Positions 7,422 to 15,144 of a stretch of 25,064 nt of DNA are shown here, piece after piece (the stretch's first letter is position 1; the number at the start of each line of letters is the position of its first letter). The stretch comes from Candidatus Poribacteria bacterium (lineage in GTDB: Bacteria; Poribacteria; WGA-4E; GCA-2687025). Position numbers and translations under genes: made by a program. A model generated the notes under the pieces. That model ran no database searches and was not told the DNA's origin. It saw nothing but the letters and a program-made list of their open reading frames with translations. The stretch covers positions 1-25,064 of the forward strand of contig NYZG01000449.1 in assembly GCA_002687025.1 (NCBI GenBank). The letters are read 5' to 3'.

Positions 7422-9028
7422 CGATCACGCGCCATTGCGCTCTCGTCCTGCTCTGCGTGTGTGCCGTCGCACGGGGCGAGGCGGTGTTCACCGATGTGAC
7501 GGCCGAAGCCGGGATCGACTTCCGCCACTTCGACGGCAGGAACGGTCAGTACCACTTCATCGAGACGCTTGGGTCTGGCGTGGCGTGGATCGACTACGAC
7601 GGGGACGGGGACGACGACCTGTACTTCGTCAACGGCGCGCGTCTATACGACACGCCGCCCGGCCCGGCGCCGACGAACGCTCTATACCGCAACGACGGCG
7701 ACGGCACGTTCACCGATGTCACCGCGTCGGCCGGCGTAGGACACGCGGGTTACGGCCACGGCGCATGCGTCGGCGACGTGGACGGCGACGGCGACCTGGA
7801 CCTGTACGTCACCAACTATGGCCCCAACGCGCTGTACAGGAACGACGGCGACGGCTCCTTCACCGACATCACGACTGCAGCGGGCGTGGGAGATGACGCC
7901 TGGGGCGCGAGCTGCGCCTTTGCGGACTACGACCTCGACGGCGACCTGGATCTGTACGTCGTCAACTACGTGACCTACGACCCCGAGAACGAACCGCCGT
8001 GCCAGGTGGACGGCATCCGCGTGCACTGCACGCCGAAGCGATTCCGAGGCGCCGCGGACGTTCTCTACAGGAACAGCGGAGACGGCGCGTTCGAGGACGT
8101 GTCCGAAGCGGCCGGCATCGCGAATACGGGCGGCAAGGGGCTCGGCGTCTGTTGGGGAGATTACGACGGCGACGGGTACCCGGACGCCTACGTCGCGAAC
8201 GACACCGTCGAGAACTACCTCTACCGGAACGCGGGCGATGGCTCGTTCACGGAAGAGGCGTTCATGGTCGGCGCCGCGCTCAGCGAGCACGGCGAGATGG
8301 AAAGCGGCATGGGCGTCGACTGGGGAGACTACGACAACGACGGCCTCCCGGACCTGATCGTCACCAACTTCCAAGAGCAGGTCGCCACCCTCTACCACAA
8401 CGACGGCGGCGGCTTCTTCACGGACGTCTCCTACCCGTCCGGCACGGGCGTCCACACGTTCTCGACGCTCGGGTGGAGCGCCGTGTTCTTCGACTACGAT
8501 CACGACGGTCTCAAAGACCTGTTCGTCGCCAACGGGCACATCTACCCGAATGCGCACGAGGTGGACCACACCGCGTCGTACGAGCAACCCAATCACCTTT
8601 TCCAGGGCATGGGACACGGCGCTTTCGAGGACATCAGCGAACGGGTAGGTCTGTCCGGGCGAGAATCGAGCCGCGGCGCGGCGGTCGCCGACTATGACCT
8701 CGACGGCGACCTCGATATCGTCGTTACGAACAGCAACGGGCCCGCGCGCCTCCTGCGCAACGACGGTGGGAACGCAGGCGGGTGGATACAGGTTGCCCCG
8801 CCTCTCCGGCTCGCCGTGGGGACGCGTGTCGAGGTGGGGACGGGGGACATCACGCAATCGGCCGTCGTGAAGGGCGGGCAGGGCTACATGTCACAGGGCT
8901 CGCTCATCGCGCATTTCGGCGTGGGCGCGGCCGAGGTGATCGACCTGCTTCGCGTCACGTTCCCCGACGGGTCGGTGGTGGTCCGCGAGGATGTCGCCGT
9001 GAATCAGCGCATCGGCGTTAGCCCCTGA
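7418..9028 (+). CDS. VCBS/FG-GAP repeat protein with C-terminal ASPIC/UnbV domain (CRTAC1-like)
   Basis: The 536-residue product has a signal peptide (about 1-20), then a seven-bladed beta-propeller of FG-GAP/VCBS repeats. Seven calcium-binding loops of the form D-x-D-x-D-G-x-x-D can be read, for example DYDGDGDDDLYF, DVDGDGDLDLYV and DYDNDGLPDLIV. A pair of cysteines in CQVDGIRVHCTPKRF is a recurrent feature of this family. The last 70 or so residues form the ASPIC/UnbV domain (GTRVEVGTGD, VKGGQGYMSQ, FPDGSVVV). Such proteins are secreted or surface exposed and thought to bind calcium and partners; no enzymatic activity is established. Its ATG overlaps the TPR stop by four bases (ATGA). An in-frame upstream start at 7358 would overlap the TPR gene by 64 bases and lacks a signal peptide. 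Confidence 0.93.
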   Translation: MTITRHCALVLLCVCAVARGEAVFTDVTAEAGIDFRHFDGRNGQYHFIETLGSGVAWIDYDGDGDDDLYFVNGARLYDTPPGPAPTNALYRNDGDGTFTDVTASAGVGHAGYGHGACVGDVDGDGDLDLYVTNYGPNALYRNDGDGSFTDITTAAGVGDDAWGASCAFADYDLDGDLDLYVVNYVTYDPENEPPCQVDGIRVHCTPKRFRGAADVLYRNSGDGAFEDVSEAAGIANTGGKGLGVCWGDYDGDGYPDAYVANDTVENYLYRNAGDGSFTEEAFMVGAALSEHGEMESGMGVDWGDYDNDGLPDLIVTNFQEQVATLYHNDGGGFFTDVSYPSGTGVHTFSTLGWSAVFFDYDHDGLKDLFVANGHIYPNAHEVDHTASYEQPNHLFQGMGHGAFEDISERVGLSGRESSRGAAVADYDLDGDLDIVVTNSNGPARLLRNDGGNAGGWIQVAPPLRLAVGTRVEVGTGDITQSAVVKGGQGYMSQGSLIAHFGVGAAEVIDLLRVTFPDGSVVVREDVAVNQRIGVSP

Positions 9029-9042
9029 GCAGAAGGCAGGCC

Positions 9043-10008
9043 ATGTCGCGACCGATCATCATCGACGGGCACGCGGACACGCTCCACAGCATATGGAACG
9101 GCAGCCCTCGGTTCGCGGAGCGCGTCGAGGGCGAAGCGCTCGACATGCCGCTCGTCAAGCAGACGGGGCTGACGGCGCAGTTCTTCGCGATTTCGACGAT
9201 CGACGGCGGTCGCTACGTCGAGCCGCTGCCGCGATGGGCGCTGATGCTGCTCGACCTGTTCCACCGGCAGGTCGAAGCGCACGGCGACGACATCCTGCAC
9301 GCGACGTGCGCGGACGACGTGCTCACGGCGCATGCGGACGGTAAGTTGGCGGCGTTCGTAGCGCTGGAGGGTGGCGACTTTCTCGACGGTCGGATCGAGC
9401 TTCTTCGGATGTATCACCGGCTCGGCGTGCGGCTACTCGTCCTGACGCACTTCCGACGGAACACGCTCGCCGACTCGACCCGCGAGGCGAGCACGGGAGG
9501 CCGACTCACCCCGTTCGGCGTGGAGGTCGTCAGGGAGATGGAGCGCATCGGGATGATCGTGGACGTGTCGCACGTCGCGGACGCGGCCGTGGACCACGTG
9601 TTCGACATCGCGGAGAAGCCGGTCGTGTCCTCGCACGCGAACGCGCGCGCGGTGTACGACCATCCACGGAACATGACCGACGCGCATCTCCGCCGACTCG
9701 CCAGGAACGGCGGTCTCATTGGCCTGTCCATCGTGCCGTTCTTCATCGACCGCGGCTGTCGGACCTTCGCGCGGTTCATGGACCACATGGAACACGTCAT
9801 CCAGACGGCGGGCATCGACCACGTCGGGTTCGGGTCGGATTTCGACGGGTTCGACTACGTCGAGGATCCGCGGATCGAGGGGCTGGAGGACATCTCCTGC
9901 TTTGCCCGCATTGGAGACGCGCTCAGCGCGAGCGGCTATTCGGATGCAGACGTGGGCAAGGTACTGGGCGGAAACTGGCTGCGCGTCGTGCGGGATGTCC
10001 TTGGGTAG
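9043..10008 (+). CDS. Membrane dipeptidase-like metallohydrolase (peptidase family M19)
   Basis: This 321-residue protein matches the M19 (renal dipeptidase) TIM-barrel family in length and metal ligands: H10 and D12 in DGHADTL, E109 in ALEGGDF, H177 in VDVSHV, H198 in SSHANAR, and the C-terminal GSDFDG (D266, D268). Family members hydrolyse dipeptides, often including D-residues, using two zinc ions. The position after the bridging glutamate reads EGGDFL where many members have EGGHSL, a small deviation. No signal peptide or membrane segment is seen, so it is probably cytoplasmic. It starts 14 nt after the VCBS/UnbV stop with a modest SD-like AGAAGGCAGG and is likely part of the same transcript. 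Peptide scavenging is plausible but the substrate is not determined. Confidence 0.92.
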   Translation: MSRPIIIDGHADTLHSIWNGSPRFAERVEGEALDMPLVKQTGLTAQFFAISTIDGGRYVEPLPRWALMLLDLFHRQVEAHGDDILHATCADDVLTAHADGKLAAFVALEGGDFLDGRIELLRMYHRLGVRLLVLTHFRRNTLADSTREASTGGRLTPFGVEVVREMERIGMIVDVSHVADAAVDHVFDIAEKPVVSSHANARAVYDHPRNMTDAHLRRLARNGGLIGLSIVPFFIDRGCRTFARFMDHMEHVIQTAGIDHVGFGSDFDGFDYVEDPRIEGLEDISCFARIGDALSASGYSDADVGKVLGGNWLRVVRDVLG

Positions 10009-10046
10009 GCCGACGGCGCCACTCGGCCCTCGCCAGACTGGAAGCT

Positions 10047-10063
10047 GACGCCGATTCGGCGTC
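10047..10063 (+). promoter_or_regulatory. Perfect inverted repeat between the M19 and kinase genes
   Basis: GACGCCG (10047-10053) and CGGCGTC (10057-10063) are perfect complements separated by ATT. The hairpin lies 24 nt before the ATG of the next gene and 38 nt after the M19 stop, with no T-run. It may be a processing or partial termination site within the transcription unit, or an operator. Confidence 0.3.
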
Positions 10064-10087
10064 CGCCACGGGAGCGCACGCCAGGCC

Positions 10088-11065
10088 ATGGACATTGTCG
10101 ATCGAGCCGCCCAGAGCGCGCTGGACAGGTACGACCTGCGCGGGGCGCGCATCGAGCAGCGCTACGCCGGGGAATGCAACGTCGTCTACCGCGTCTCGGC
10201 GGGCGCGCTGGGCGAATTCGCGCTGCGCGTCAGCACGTACCGGTATCTGCGAGGCACGGACGTGGAATCGGACCGAGCCGAGATCGCGGCCGAGTTGCAT
10301 TGGCTTTCGGCCCTACGCCACGACACCGACATACGGGCGCCCGTTCCCCTGGCGGCGCGAGACGGCTCCCTTGTGCAGGGCATCGCAGACCCGGCGACCG
10401 GACGCGCAAGACTTTGCGTCCTGCTATCGTGGGTTGCTGGCGAAGAGGTCGAGACGCTGACGGACGACCATCTCCGCCGTATCGGCGTTGTGATCGCCCG
10501 TCTGCACGACCACGCGCTTCGGTTCGCCCAGGACGGACACGCGCAGAGACCGACCAACGACTGGACGCGCCTCGCGCCGGACATCCATCGCGCATTGGGC
10601 GAGGCCACGTGGGTGGCCGACGGTGACGGCGAGACGATACGGGCCGCCGCCGACAAACTGGCCACAACGGTCGCGGCGATGCCTCGGGGCGAGCAGTTCA
10701 GCCTGATCCACGCGGACGTGCAACGCCGGAACGTCCGATTCGTCGGCGCCGACATCGGCGTGTTCGACTTCGACGAGTGTGTGCTCGGGTTCCATGTGGC
10801 CGACATCGCCAAGCCGCTCATAAACTTGCCTCTCGGCAGGGAGCGGGATTCCCAGCGTGACGCGCTGTTCAGTGGCTACCAGAGCGTGCGAGCGCTTCCC
10901 GAGGCATGTTCTCAGCGGATCGAGTCGATCCGGTTCGCGTATCGCCAACTCGTGCCGATGGCGTGGGCGCTGAACGAGCCGAATCGGGCTATGGGAGCCG
11001 AAAACACGGACATCCTTGCCGCACAGGTCCGCGCGTGCCGGGAATACCTGCGCGCCGACGTATAG
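10088..11065 (+). CDS. Phosphotransferase of the APH / homoserine-kinase-like fold
   Basis: This 325-residue protein has the aminoglycoside-phosphotransferase (APH) kinase-like fold. The catalytic loop reads H208-A-D210-V-Q-R-R-N215, and the metal-binding DFD motif follows at D227-F-D229. The N-lobe contains AGECNVVYRV as a glycine-poor nucleotide loop and FALRVST, where the usual strand lysine is arginine, as in several family members. The family phosphorylates small molecules (aminoglycosides, homoserine, choline) or proteins (SrkA). Nothing visible identifies the substrate, so resistance should not be assumed. The start has only a weak ribosome site, but the protein begins at the expected distance from the nucleotide loop. 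It follows the M19 gene by 79 nt, with a hairpin between. Confidence 0.88.
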   Translation: MDIVDRAAQSALDRYDLRGARIEQRYAGECNVVYRVSAGALGEFALRVSTYRYLRGTDVESDRAEIAAELHWLSALRHDTDIRAPVPLAARDGSLVQGIADPATGRARLCVLLSWVAGEEVETLTDDHLRRIGVVIARLHDHALRFAQDGHAQRPTNDWTRLAPDIHRALGEATWVADGDGETIRAAADKLATTVAAMPRGEQFSLIHADVQRRNVRFVGADIGVFDFDECVLGFHVADIAKPLINLPLGRERDSQRDALFSGYQSVRALPEACSQRIESIRFAYRQLVPMAWALNEPNRAMGAENTDILAAQVRACREYLRADV

Positions 11066-11186
11066 CATCGGGCGCCGCCGATCGTATCGATGCGAGCGAT
11101 GACGCGCCGTGACGATGGCTCAGGCGCGTGGGTCGCTCCGCACGGACTGGCTTCGCCATCGCAAGGTGGGGCCTACCCAGCCAGCA

Positions 11187-11215
11187 TTGTGCCTCTATTA
11201 CCGCTATGCTAGGCT
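11187..11215 (+). promoter_or_regulatory. Possible promoter of the Gfo/Idh/MocA gene
   Basis: TTGTGC (11187-11192) and TAGGCT (11210-11215) are spaced by 17 bp, about 53 nt before the start at 11268. Each hexamer matches the consensus in about four positions. The 202-nt gap before this gene makes a promoter here plausible, but the match is modest. Confidence 0.3.
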
Positions 11216-11267
11216 GATCGCCGACTTCATCGGGCATGGTTAAGAGCATCGCAGGGAAGAGGCTGAC

Positions 11268-12314
11268 ATGGCTGACAAGGTGTATCGCGTTGGGATCGTA
11301 GGGTGCGGTGGCATGGGAAGGTCGCACGCGAACGCGTGGACGAACCAGCCGCGCGCCGAAGTAGTCGCCACGGCGGATATGAGCGCCGACTCCGCAAAAG
11401 CGCTCGCCGATCAATTCGACGCGCGCCCCTATGACGACTACAACAGGATGTTCGCCGACGAAGAGCTCGACATCGTCTCGGTAACGACGTGGCAGAACGT
11501 GCGCGCCGAGATAACCGTCGCCGCGGCGGAAGCGGGGATCCCCGGCTCGTTCGGCGAGAAGCCCATGGCCGAGAGCATGGGCGGCACGTGGGACATGATC
11601 GAAGCGTGCGAGAAGAACGGCGTCAAACTCGCCATCGGGCATCAGCGCCGCTATGTGCCGCAGAACGTCGAAATGCGCCGGCTCGTGACGAGTGGGGCCA
11701 TCGGTCAGCCGAACGCCGTGCTACGACGTGACGCGCACGGCCTCCTGAATCGCGGCACGCACGAGATCGACGAGATGCGGTTCTGGCTCGGTGACCCCGA
11801 CCCGCTGTGGCTCATCGGACAGCTTTCCCGCACGACGGATCGCTGGGAGCGGCGCGTCCGTACGGAAGACCTGTGCGCGTTCCTCGTGTGCTTCGAGGGC
11901 GGCGTCCGCGGGACGTACGAGAGCGACATGCCCGAGCCGGACCTGAACCGTCACATCGTCTACGGCGAGGACGGCTCGGTGAAGCGTGGACCCGACGGCA
12001 CGGTCCTGCTTCTCGACACCAAGACCGCCGGATGGCAGTCGATCACGCCGCCGCCAGTTACGGGGAACCAGTTCTCCGAGTTCATCGAGTGGATGGACGG
12101 AACGCGCGACACCCACATCAACGAAGGCACGGTCGCGGCGACCACGATGGAAGTGCTCATGGCGATCTACGAGTCGGTGCGCATCCAGGGCGTCGTCGAG
12201 TGGCCGTTCACGACGCGCGAGAACCCGCTGGACCTGCTCGTCGAGAGCGGCAAGGTGCCCGTCGAGGTCGAGGGACGGTACGACATCCGAGCGCCGTTCC
12301 CCGAGCAGAAGTAA
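11268..12314 (+). CDS. Gfo/Idh/MocA family oxidoreductase
   Basis: This 348-residue protein has the typical length of the family. The N-terminal Rossmann fold carries G12-C-G14-G-M-G17 for NAD(P) binding. The family's active-site lysine is in GEKPMAES (E97-K98-P99), and H165 in GTHEIDEMRFWLGD is at the position of the usual catalytic histidine. Family members oxidise or reduce sugars, inositols and related hydroxy compounds. A start at 11268 is supported by GGGAAGAGG (about 11254-11262), 5 nt upstream. The gene is followed by a strong hairpin, so it may be monocistronic, although the DUF6785-like membrane protein lies just beyond in the same direction. Members of this family occur in many copies in genomes rich in carbohydrate degradation. 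The substrate cannot be read from the sequence. Confidence 0.93.
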   Translation: MADKVYRVGIVGCGGMGRSHANAWTNQPRAEVVATADMSADSAKALADQFDARPYDDYNRMFADEELDIVSVTTWQNVRAEITVAAAEAGIPGSFGEKPMAESMGGTWDMIEACEKNGVKLAIGHQRRYVPQNVEMRRLVTSGAIGQPNAVLRRDAHGLLNRGTHEIDEMRFWLGDPDPLWLIGQLSRTTDRWERRVRTEDLCAFLVCFEGGVRGTYESDMPEPDLNRHIVYGEDGSVKRGPDGTVLLLDTKTAGWQSITPPPVTGNQFSEFIEWMDGTRDTHINEGTVAATTMEVLMAIYESVRIQGVVEWPFTTRENPLDLLVESGKVPVEVEGRYDIRAPFPEQK

Positions 12315-12340
12315 CGGCGGCGCCACAATCTGAGATCCGT

Positions 12341-12373
12341 GAAGGGGACGCCGCGCGTGGCGTCCCCTTCTTC
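12341..12373 (+). terminator. Strong terminator-like hairpin after the Gfo/Idh/MocA gene
   Basis: GAAGGGGACGCC (12341-12352) is perfectly complementary to GGCGTCCCCTTC (12359-12370) around a 6-nt loop. It begins 26 nt after the stop codon. Only a short TTC follows instead of a full T-run, so it may act as an imperfect intrinsic terminator or an mRNA 3'-end stabiliser. The next gene starts 32 nt after the stem. Confidence 0.6.
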
Positions 12374-12402
12374 ATGCGCCCGCTCCCCGTGGAGCACGGA
12401 CC

Positions 12403-14325
12403 ATGAAGCCCGCCGCGGCGTCTGAGCCGCTTACCTTCCGCGCCGTAGCCATCGGACTAGTCGCCTGCGCCGCCCTCGCCGTGGCTACGCCAGTCAGCGA
12501 CTTCCTGCTGAACGGCACTTGGCTGGCCGCTTGTCATCTTCCCGTGGGCGTGGTGTGCGTGTTCGTGGTCCTGCGCTACGCCATTGCCCCGGTGATCGCC
12601 CGCCTCGGCCGCCCGATCGTGATGAGCGAGTGGGTGACGATCTACTCGATGATGCTCGTGAGCGCCGGGTTGGGGTCGCTGGGTTTCGCGGCGTACGTCG
12701 TGCCGATCCTCGCGTCGATCCCGTACTACGCCACGGCCGAGAACGACTGGCTCGCGCTGTTCGGTCAGCATCTGCCCTCGTGGATCGCCCCACTCGACGA
12801 GCGCGCGTCCCGTCTGTTCTTCGAGGGTGGCAACGCGTCGATCCCCTGGGGGGTGTGGGCGCGGCCGTTGCTTCTCTGGGCGGCGTACACGATCGCGTTG
12901 CTGTGGGCGATGACGTGCATCTGCCTACTGCTGCTTCGGCAATGGATAGAGCGCGAGCGGCTGATGTTTCCGCTCGTGCAGCTTCCGCTGGAGTTGCTGC
13001 GGCCGACATCGACAGGGCCCGACGGCGGTCGGCTCCCGCTTCTTCTGGGCGCAGCGGCGCCCTTCCTTGTCCACGGCGTGAACGGACTGCACCTGTACGT
13101 CCCAAGCGTCCCTCACATTCCGCTCTTCTACGACGCGGGCCGGTACCTGGTCGAGAAGCCATGGGACGTCCTGCGTCCGCTGTGGGTGATCCTGCATTTC
13201 AGCGCGGTGGGGTTCGTCTTCCTGCTGCCCATCGACCTGTCGCTGAGCCTGTGGGCGTTCTACTTTGTGTTCCATGCGCAGTCTCTCCTGCTGGTCGTCA
13301 CGGGGTTGCCGTTGGGTCGCAGCACCGGCTATGCGACGCGTGGATTTGCCGCCTACCAGATGGCTGGGGGCATCCTGCTGATCGCGGCGCTGGCGCTGTG
13401 GCGGGCACGCAGATCGCTGCGTGAGCAGCTCCACGCCGCAATGCGACCAGCCGACGACGAGGACGGGCCGTTGTCGTCACGGGGAGCGTATCTGGGGCTC
13501 CTCGGCTCGGTGGCGCTGCTGGCCGTCGCGACGACGGTCGCGGGCGCTCCGGTCGGGCTCGCCGTGTGGTTCGTAGGGGTCTTCCTGGTGACGATGATCG
13601 CCATGACCCGGATGGTCAGCGAGGGCGGCTTGCTGTTCATACAGACGCCGTTTCGCCCGACGGACCTGCTCGTGCCGTTCGCGGGTGGACGCGTGCTCGG
13701 CGCCGGCGCGGCGACGGTCCTCGCCTATCCCGAGATGATCTTCGCCTTCGACGTGCGCGCGTCGCCCATGCCCAGCGTGATGGACTCGCTCAAGCTGCTG
13801 GATTCGTCGGCGTTGCGCAGGCGTGGGTTCCTGGCGCCGGTGTTCGCGGCGTGCGTTGTCACGATGGTCGTGTCAGCGGCCGCCGTGCTGGTGATCGGCT
13901 ACCACAACGGCGCGGGGACGGTCAGCGGCTGGTTCGGCGTTGGGGCTCCGCAGCTGCCGTTTCGGCGACTCGTGGAGCAACTGACGAACCCGCCAGACCC
14001 CGACTACTACAGCGCGGCGTGGATGGGCGTCGGCGCGATCGTGGTCTCGGGGCTGCACATGCTCAGGGCCCGATTTCTGTGGTTCCCATTTCATCCCATC
14101 GGCTATGCGATGGGGCCGAGTTGGCCGATGATCCAGTTGTGGTTCTCGACATTCCTCGGGTGGGCGTTCAAGTACATTGCGTTGCGTGGCGGCGGACTGA
14201 AGGCGTTTCGGACGTGGCGGCCGTTCTTCCTGGGTCTCGTGCTGGGCGAATTCGGCGCGGGTGGATTCTGGGCGGTGGTAGACTTTATCTGCGGCACGCA
14301 GGGCCACCGGATATTCCTGTTCTGA
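12403..14325 (+). CDS. Polytopic membrane protein, DUF6785/DUF6784 type
   Basis: This 640-residue protein is highly hydrophobic, with about 12 or more predicted membrane segments by eye, for example FRAVAIGLVACAALAVATPV, VGVVCVFVVLRYAI, PLLLWAAYTIALLWAMTCI and VALLAVATTVAGAPVGLAVW. The N-terminal part resembles DUF6785. The C-terminal part, with WFPFHPIGYAMGPSWP and a final FGAGGFWAVVDFICG, resembles DUF6784; the two occur together in a family frequent in Planctomycetota and related uncultured phyla. Layout resembles oligopeptide-transporter-like permeases, so transport is plausible but unproven. The ATG at 12403 lies just before the first membrane helix; GGAGCACGG is a weak ribosome site. 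It lies downstream of the Gfo/Idh/MocA oxidoreductase, beyond a hairpin, so co-expression would require read-through or its own promoter. Confidence 0.85.
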   Translation: MKPAAASEPLTFRAVAIGLVACAALAVATPVSDFLLNGTWLAACHLPVGVVCVFVVLRYAIAPVIARLGRPIVMSEWVTIYSMMLVSAGLGSLGFAAYVVPILASIPYYATAENDWLALFGQHLPSWIAPLDERASRLFFEGGNASIPWGVWARPLLLWAAYTIALLWAMTCICLLLLRQWIERERLMFPLVQLPLELLRPTSTGPDGGRLPLLLGAAAPFLVHGVNGLHLYVPSVPHIPLFYDAGRYLVEKPWDVLRPLWVILHFSAVGFVFLLPIDLSLSLWAFYFVFHAQSLLLVVTGLPLGRSTGYATRGFAAYQMAGGILLIAALALWRARRSLREQLHAAMRPADDEDGPLSSRGAYLGLLGSVALLAVATTVAGAPVGLAVWFVGVFLVTMIAMTRMVSEGGLLFIQTPFRPTDLLVPFAGGRVLGAGAATVLAYPEMIFAFDVRASPMPSVMDSLKLLDSSALRRRGFLAPVFAACVVTMVVSAAAVLVIGYHNGAGTVSGWFGVGAPQLPFRRLVEQLTNPPDPDYYSAAWMGVGAIVVSGLHMLRARFLWFPFHPIGYAMGPSWPMIQLWFSTFLGWAFKYIALRGGGLKAFRTWRPFFLGLVLGEFGAGGFWAVVDFICGTQGHRIFLF

Positions 14326-14360
14326 GCGGAACGGACGTGGGAGACTCCGTCGCATCCGGT

Positions 14361-14372
14361 GCGCCCGGGCGC
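14361..14372. repeat. GC palindrome downstream of the membrane protein gene
   Basis: GCGCCCGGGCGC is a perfect 12-nt palindrome 35 nt after the stop of the membrane protein gene. No T-run follows. It may mark the 3' end of that transcript or have no function in such GC-rich DNA. Confidence 0.25.
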
Positions 14373-14424
14373 CGCGGCTGCGGGGTCGTATGGATCGCGC
14401 GATACGCGTCGTCTGTTGGCTGGG

Positions 14425-14433
14425 TGGTATTAT
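14425..14433 (+). promoter_or_regulatory. Extended -10 promoter of the toxin-antitoxin pair
   Basis: TGGTATTAT has the TGn extension directly upstream of TATTAT, a 5/6 match to the -10 consensus. No good -35 is present at 16-18 bp, which fits extended -10 promoters. The predicted transcript starts near 14440, giving a very short leader with GGGGAG before the ATG at 14455. Confidence 0.4.
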
Positions 14434-14454
14434 CCACCTGTGGGGAGTAGAGCG

Positions 14455-14673
14455 ATGTCAACAGACTGGGCGATGCTGGAACGCACGATCCGCGAGCTTT
14501 CGCCGGAGCTGCAGCAAGAAGTCGAGGCATTCGTGAAGCGCCTCGCGGAACGGCGCGCGGGAGCCAAGCCACGCTACCTGAGACAGGACTGGGCAGGGGC
14601 GCTCGCGCATCTCCGCGACGAGTACACGTCGCTGGAGCTTCAGAAGAGAGCGCGCGAGTGGCGGGACGCCTGA
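14455..14673 (+). CDS. DUF2281-like antitoxin of a type II toxin-antitoxin pair
   Basis: This small 72-residue protein contains WAMLERTIRELSPELQQEVEAFVKRL, which fits the DUF2281 pattern in which a helix with LP/SPE, a Q-x-E-V and a hydrophobic FVxxL forms the N-terminal half. These proteins usually sit directly before a PIN-domain toxin and act as its antitoxin. A downstream stretch (DWAGALAHLRDEYTSLELQKRAREWRDA) would be the flexible toxin-binding tail. The ATG at 14455 follows GGGGAG by 7 nt; an in-frame start further upstream would overlap the promoter-like sequence. The PIN gene starts 3 nt after the stop, which implies translational coupling. No DNA-binding fold such as AbrB or RHH is obvious, so autoregulation is uncertain. 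Confidence 0.8.
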   Translation: MSTDWAMLERTIRELSPELQQEVEAFVKRLAERRAGAKPRYLRQDWAGALAHLRDEYTSLELQKRAREWRDA

Positions 14674-14676
14674 CAG

Positions 14677-15120
14677 ATGTATCTCCTCGACACGAATGTC
14701 TGGCTGGAGCGGCTGCTTGATCGAGAGCGCGCGGATGAGGTGGGACGGTTCCTTCAGGAAACACCGGCCGAGGCGTGGCGCCTTACCGATTTCAGCCTCC
14801 ATTCAGTGGGCGTGATTCTCAGCCGCCAGCAACGGCCTGAGGCTTTCCGGCAGTTCGTAACCGACCTGTTCGCCGAGGGTGCGGTAGACATCGTTCGTCT
14901 CTGCCCGGCGGGGCTGGTGGAAGTCGCAGAGGCGCAGGTGCAACTCCGGTTGGACTTCGACGACGCGTATCAGTACATCGCGGTGGAGACACACGGCCTG
15001 ACGCTGGTCAGCTTCGACAGCGACTTCGAGCGAGCCGAGCACGGTCGCGTCACCCCGGCGCAGGCGCTACGCGAGCGTGATAGCAGCAGCCACGAGAACG
15101 ACGACACGGCGCCTCGATAG
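14677..15120 (+). CDS. PIN-domain RNase, probable VapC-like toxin
   Basis: This 147-residue protein has the PIN fold. It begins MYLLDTNVWLE with the first metal-binding aspartate D5. The third acid group is in DFDDAYQYIAV (D95 or D96), and the last is in LVSFDSDFE (D114 and D116). PIN toxins use such acids with Mg2+ or Mn2+ to cleave RNA, often tRNA or rRNA. The second acidic residue, normally a glutamate in a helix near residue 40, is not clear: the stretch TDFSLHSVGVIL has only D38. The C-terminal 15 residues are polar and probably disordered. The start lies 3 nt after the DUF2281 stop, so the two are almost certainly co-translated. Its target and activity are not shown by the sequence. Confidence 0.88.
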   Translation: MYLLDTNVWLERLLDRERADEVGRFLQETPAEAWRLTDFSLHSVGVILSRQQRPEAFRQFVTDLFAEGAVDIVRLCPAGLVEVAEAQVQLRLDFDDAYQYIAVETHGLTLVSFDSDFERAEHGRVTPAQALRERDSSSHENDDTAPR

Positions 15121-15144
15121 GCGTCGGCCACATGGGAGACGCCC

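Noticed and set aside
7500..8760. Repeated GACGGCGACGG-type tracts as a possible DNA repeat array
   Set aside because: They encode the DxDxDG calcium loops of the VCBS repeats and are explained by protein sequence rather than by a CRISPR or non-coding repeat.
7682..8857. 391-codon minus-strand open frame opposite the VCBS/UnbV gene
   Set aside because: It is dominated by Val, Ala and Arg dipeptide patterns created by the repeated Asp/Gly codons on the other strand. The plus-strand frame has seven calcium-binding loops and a UnbV domain.
10088..11065. Antibiotic resistance gene (aminoglycoside phosphotransferase)
   Set aside because: Only fold-level motifs are present, and this fold includes many metabolic kinases. 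There is no mobile context or close resemblance to a known resistance enzyme that I can recognise.
13566..14450. 294-codon plus-strand frame overlapping the membrane protein gene
   Set aside because: It is Arg- and Gly-rich shadow translation of a strongly supported polytopic membrane protein in another frame.
15108..15125. Small hairpin GGCGCCT / AGGCGTC at the end of the PIN gene
   Set aside because: The stem includes a G-T pair and the stop codon, is short and lacks a T-run. I could not separate it from chance in this GC-rich sequence.
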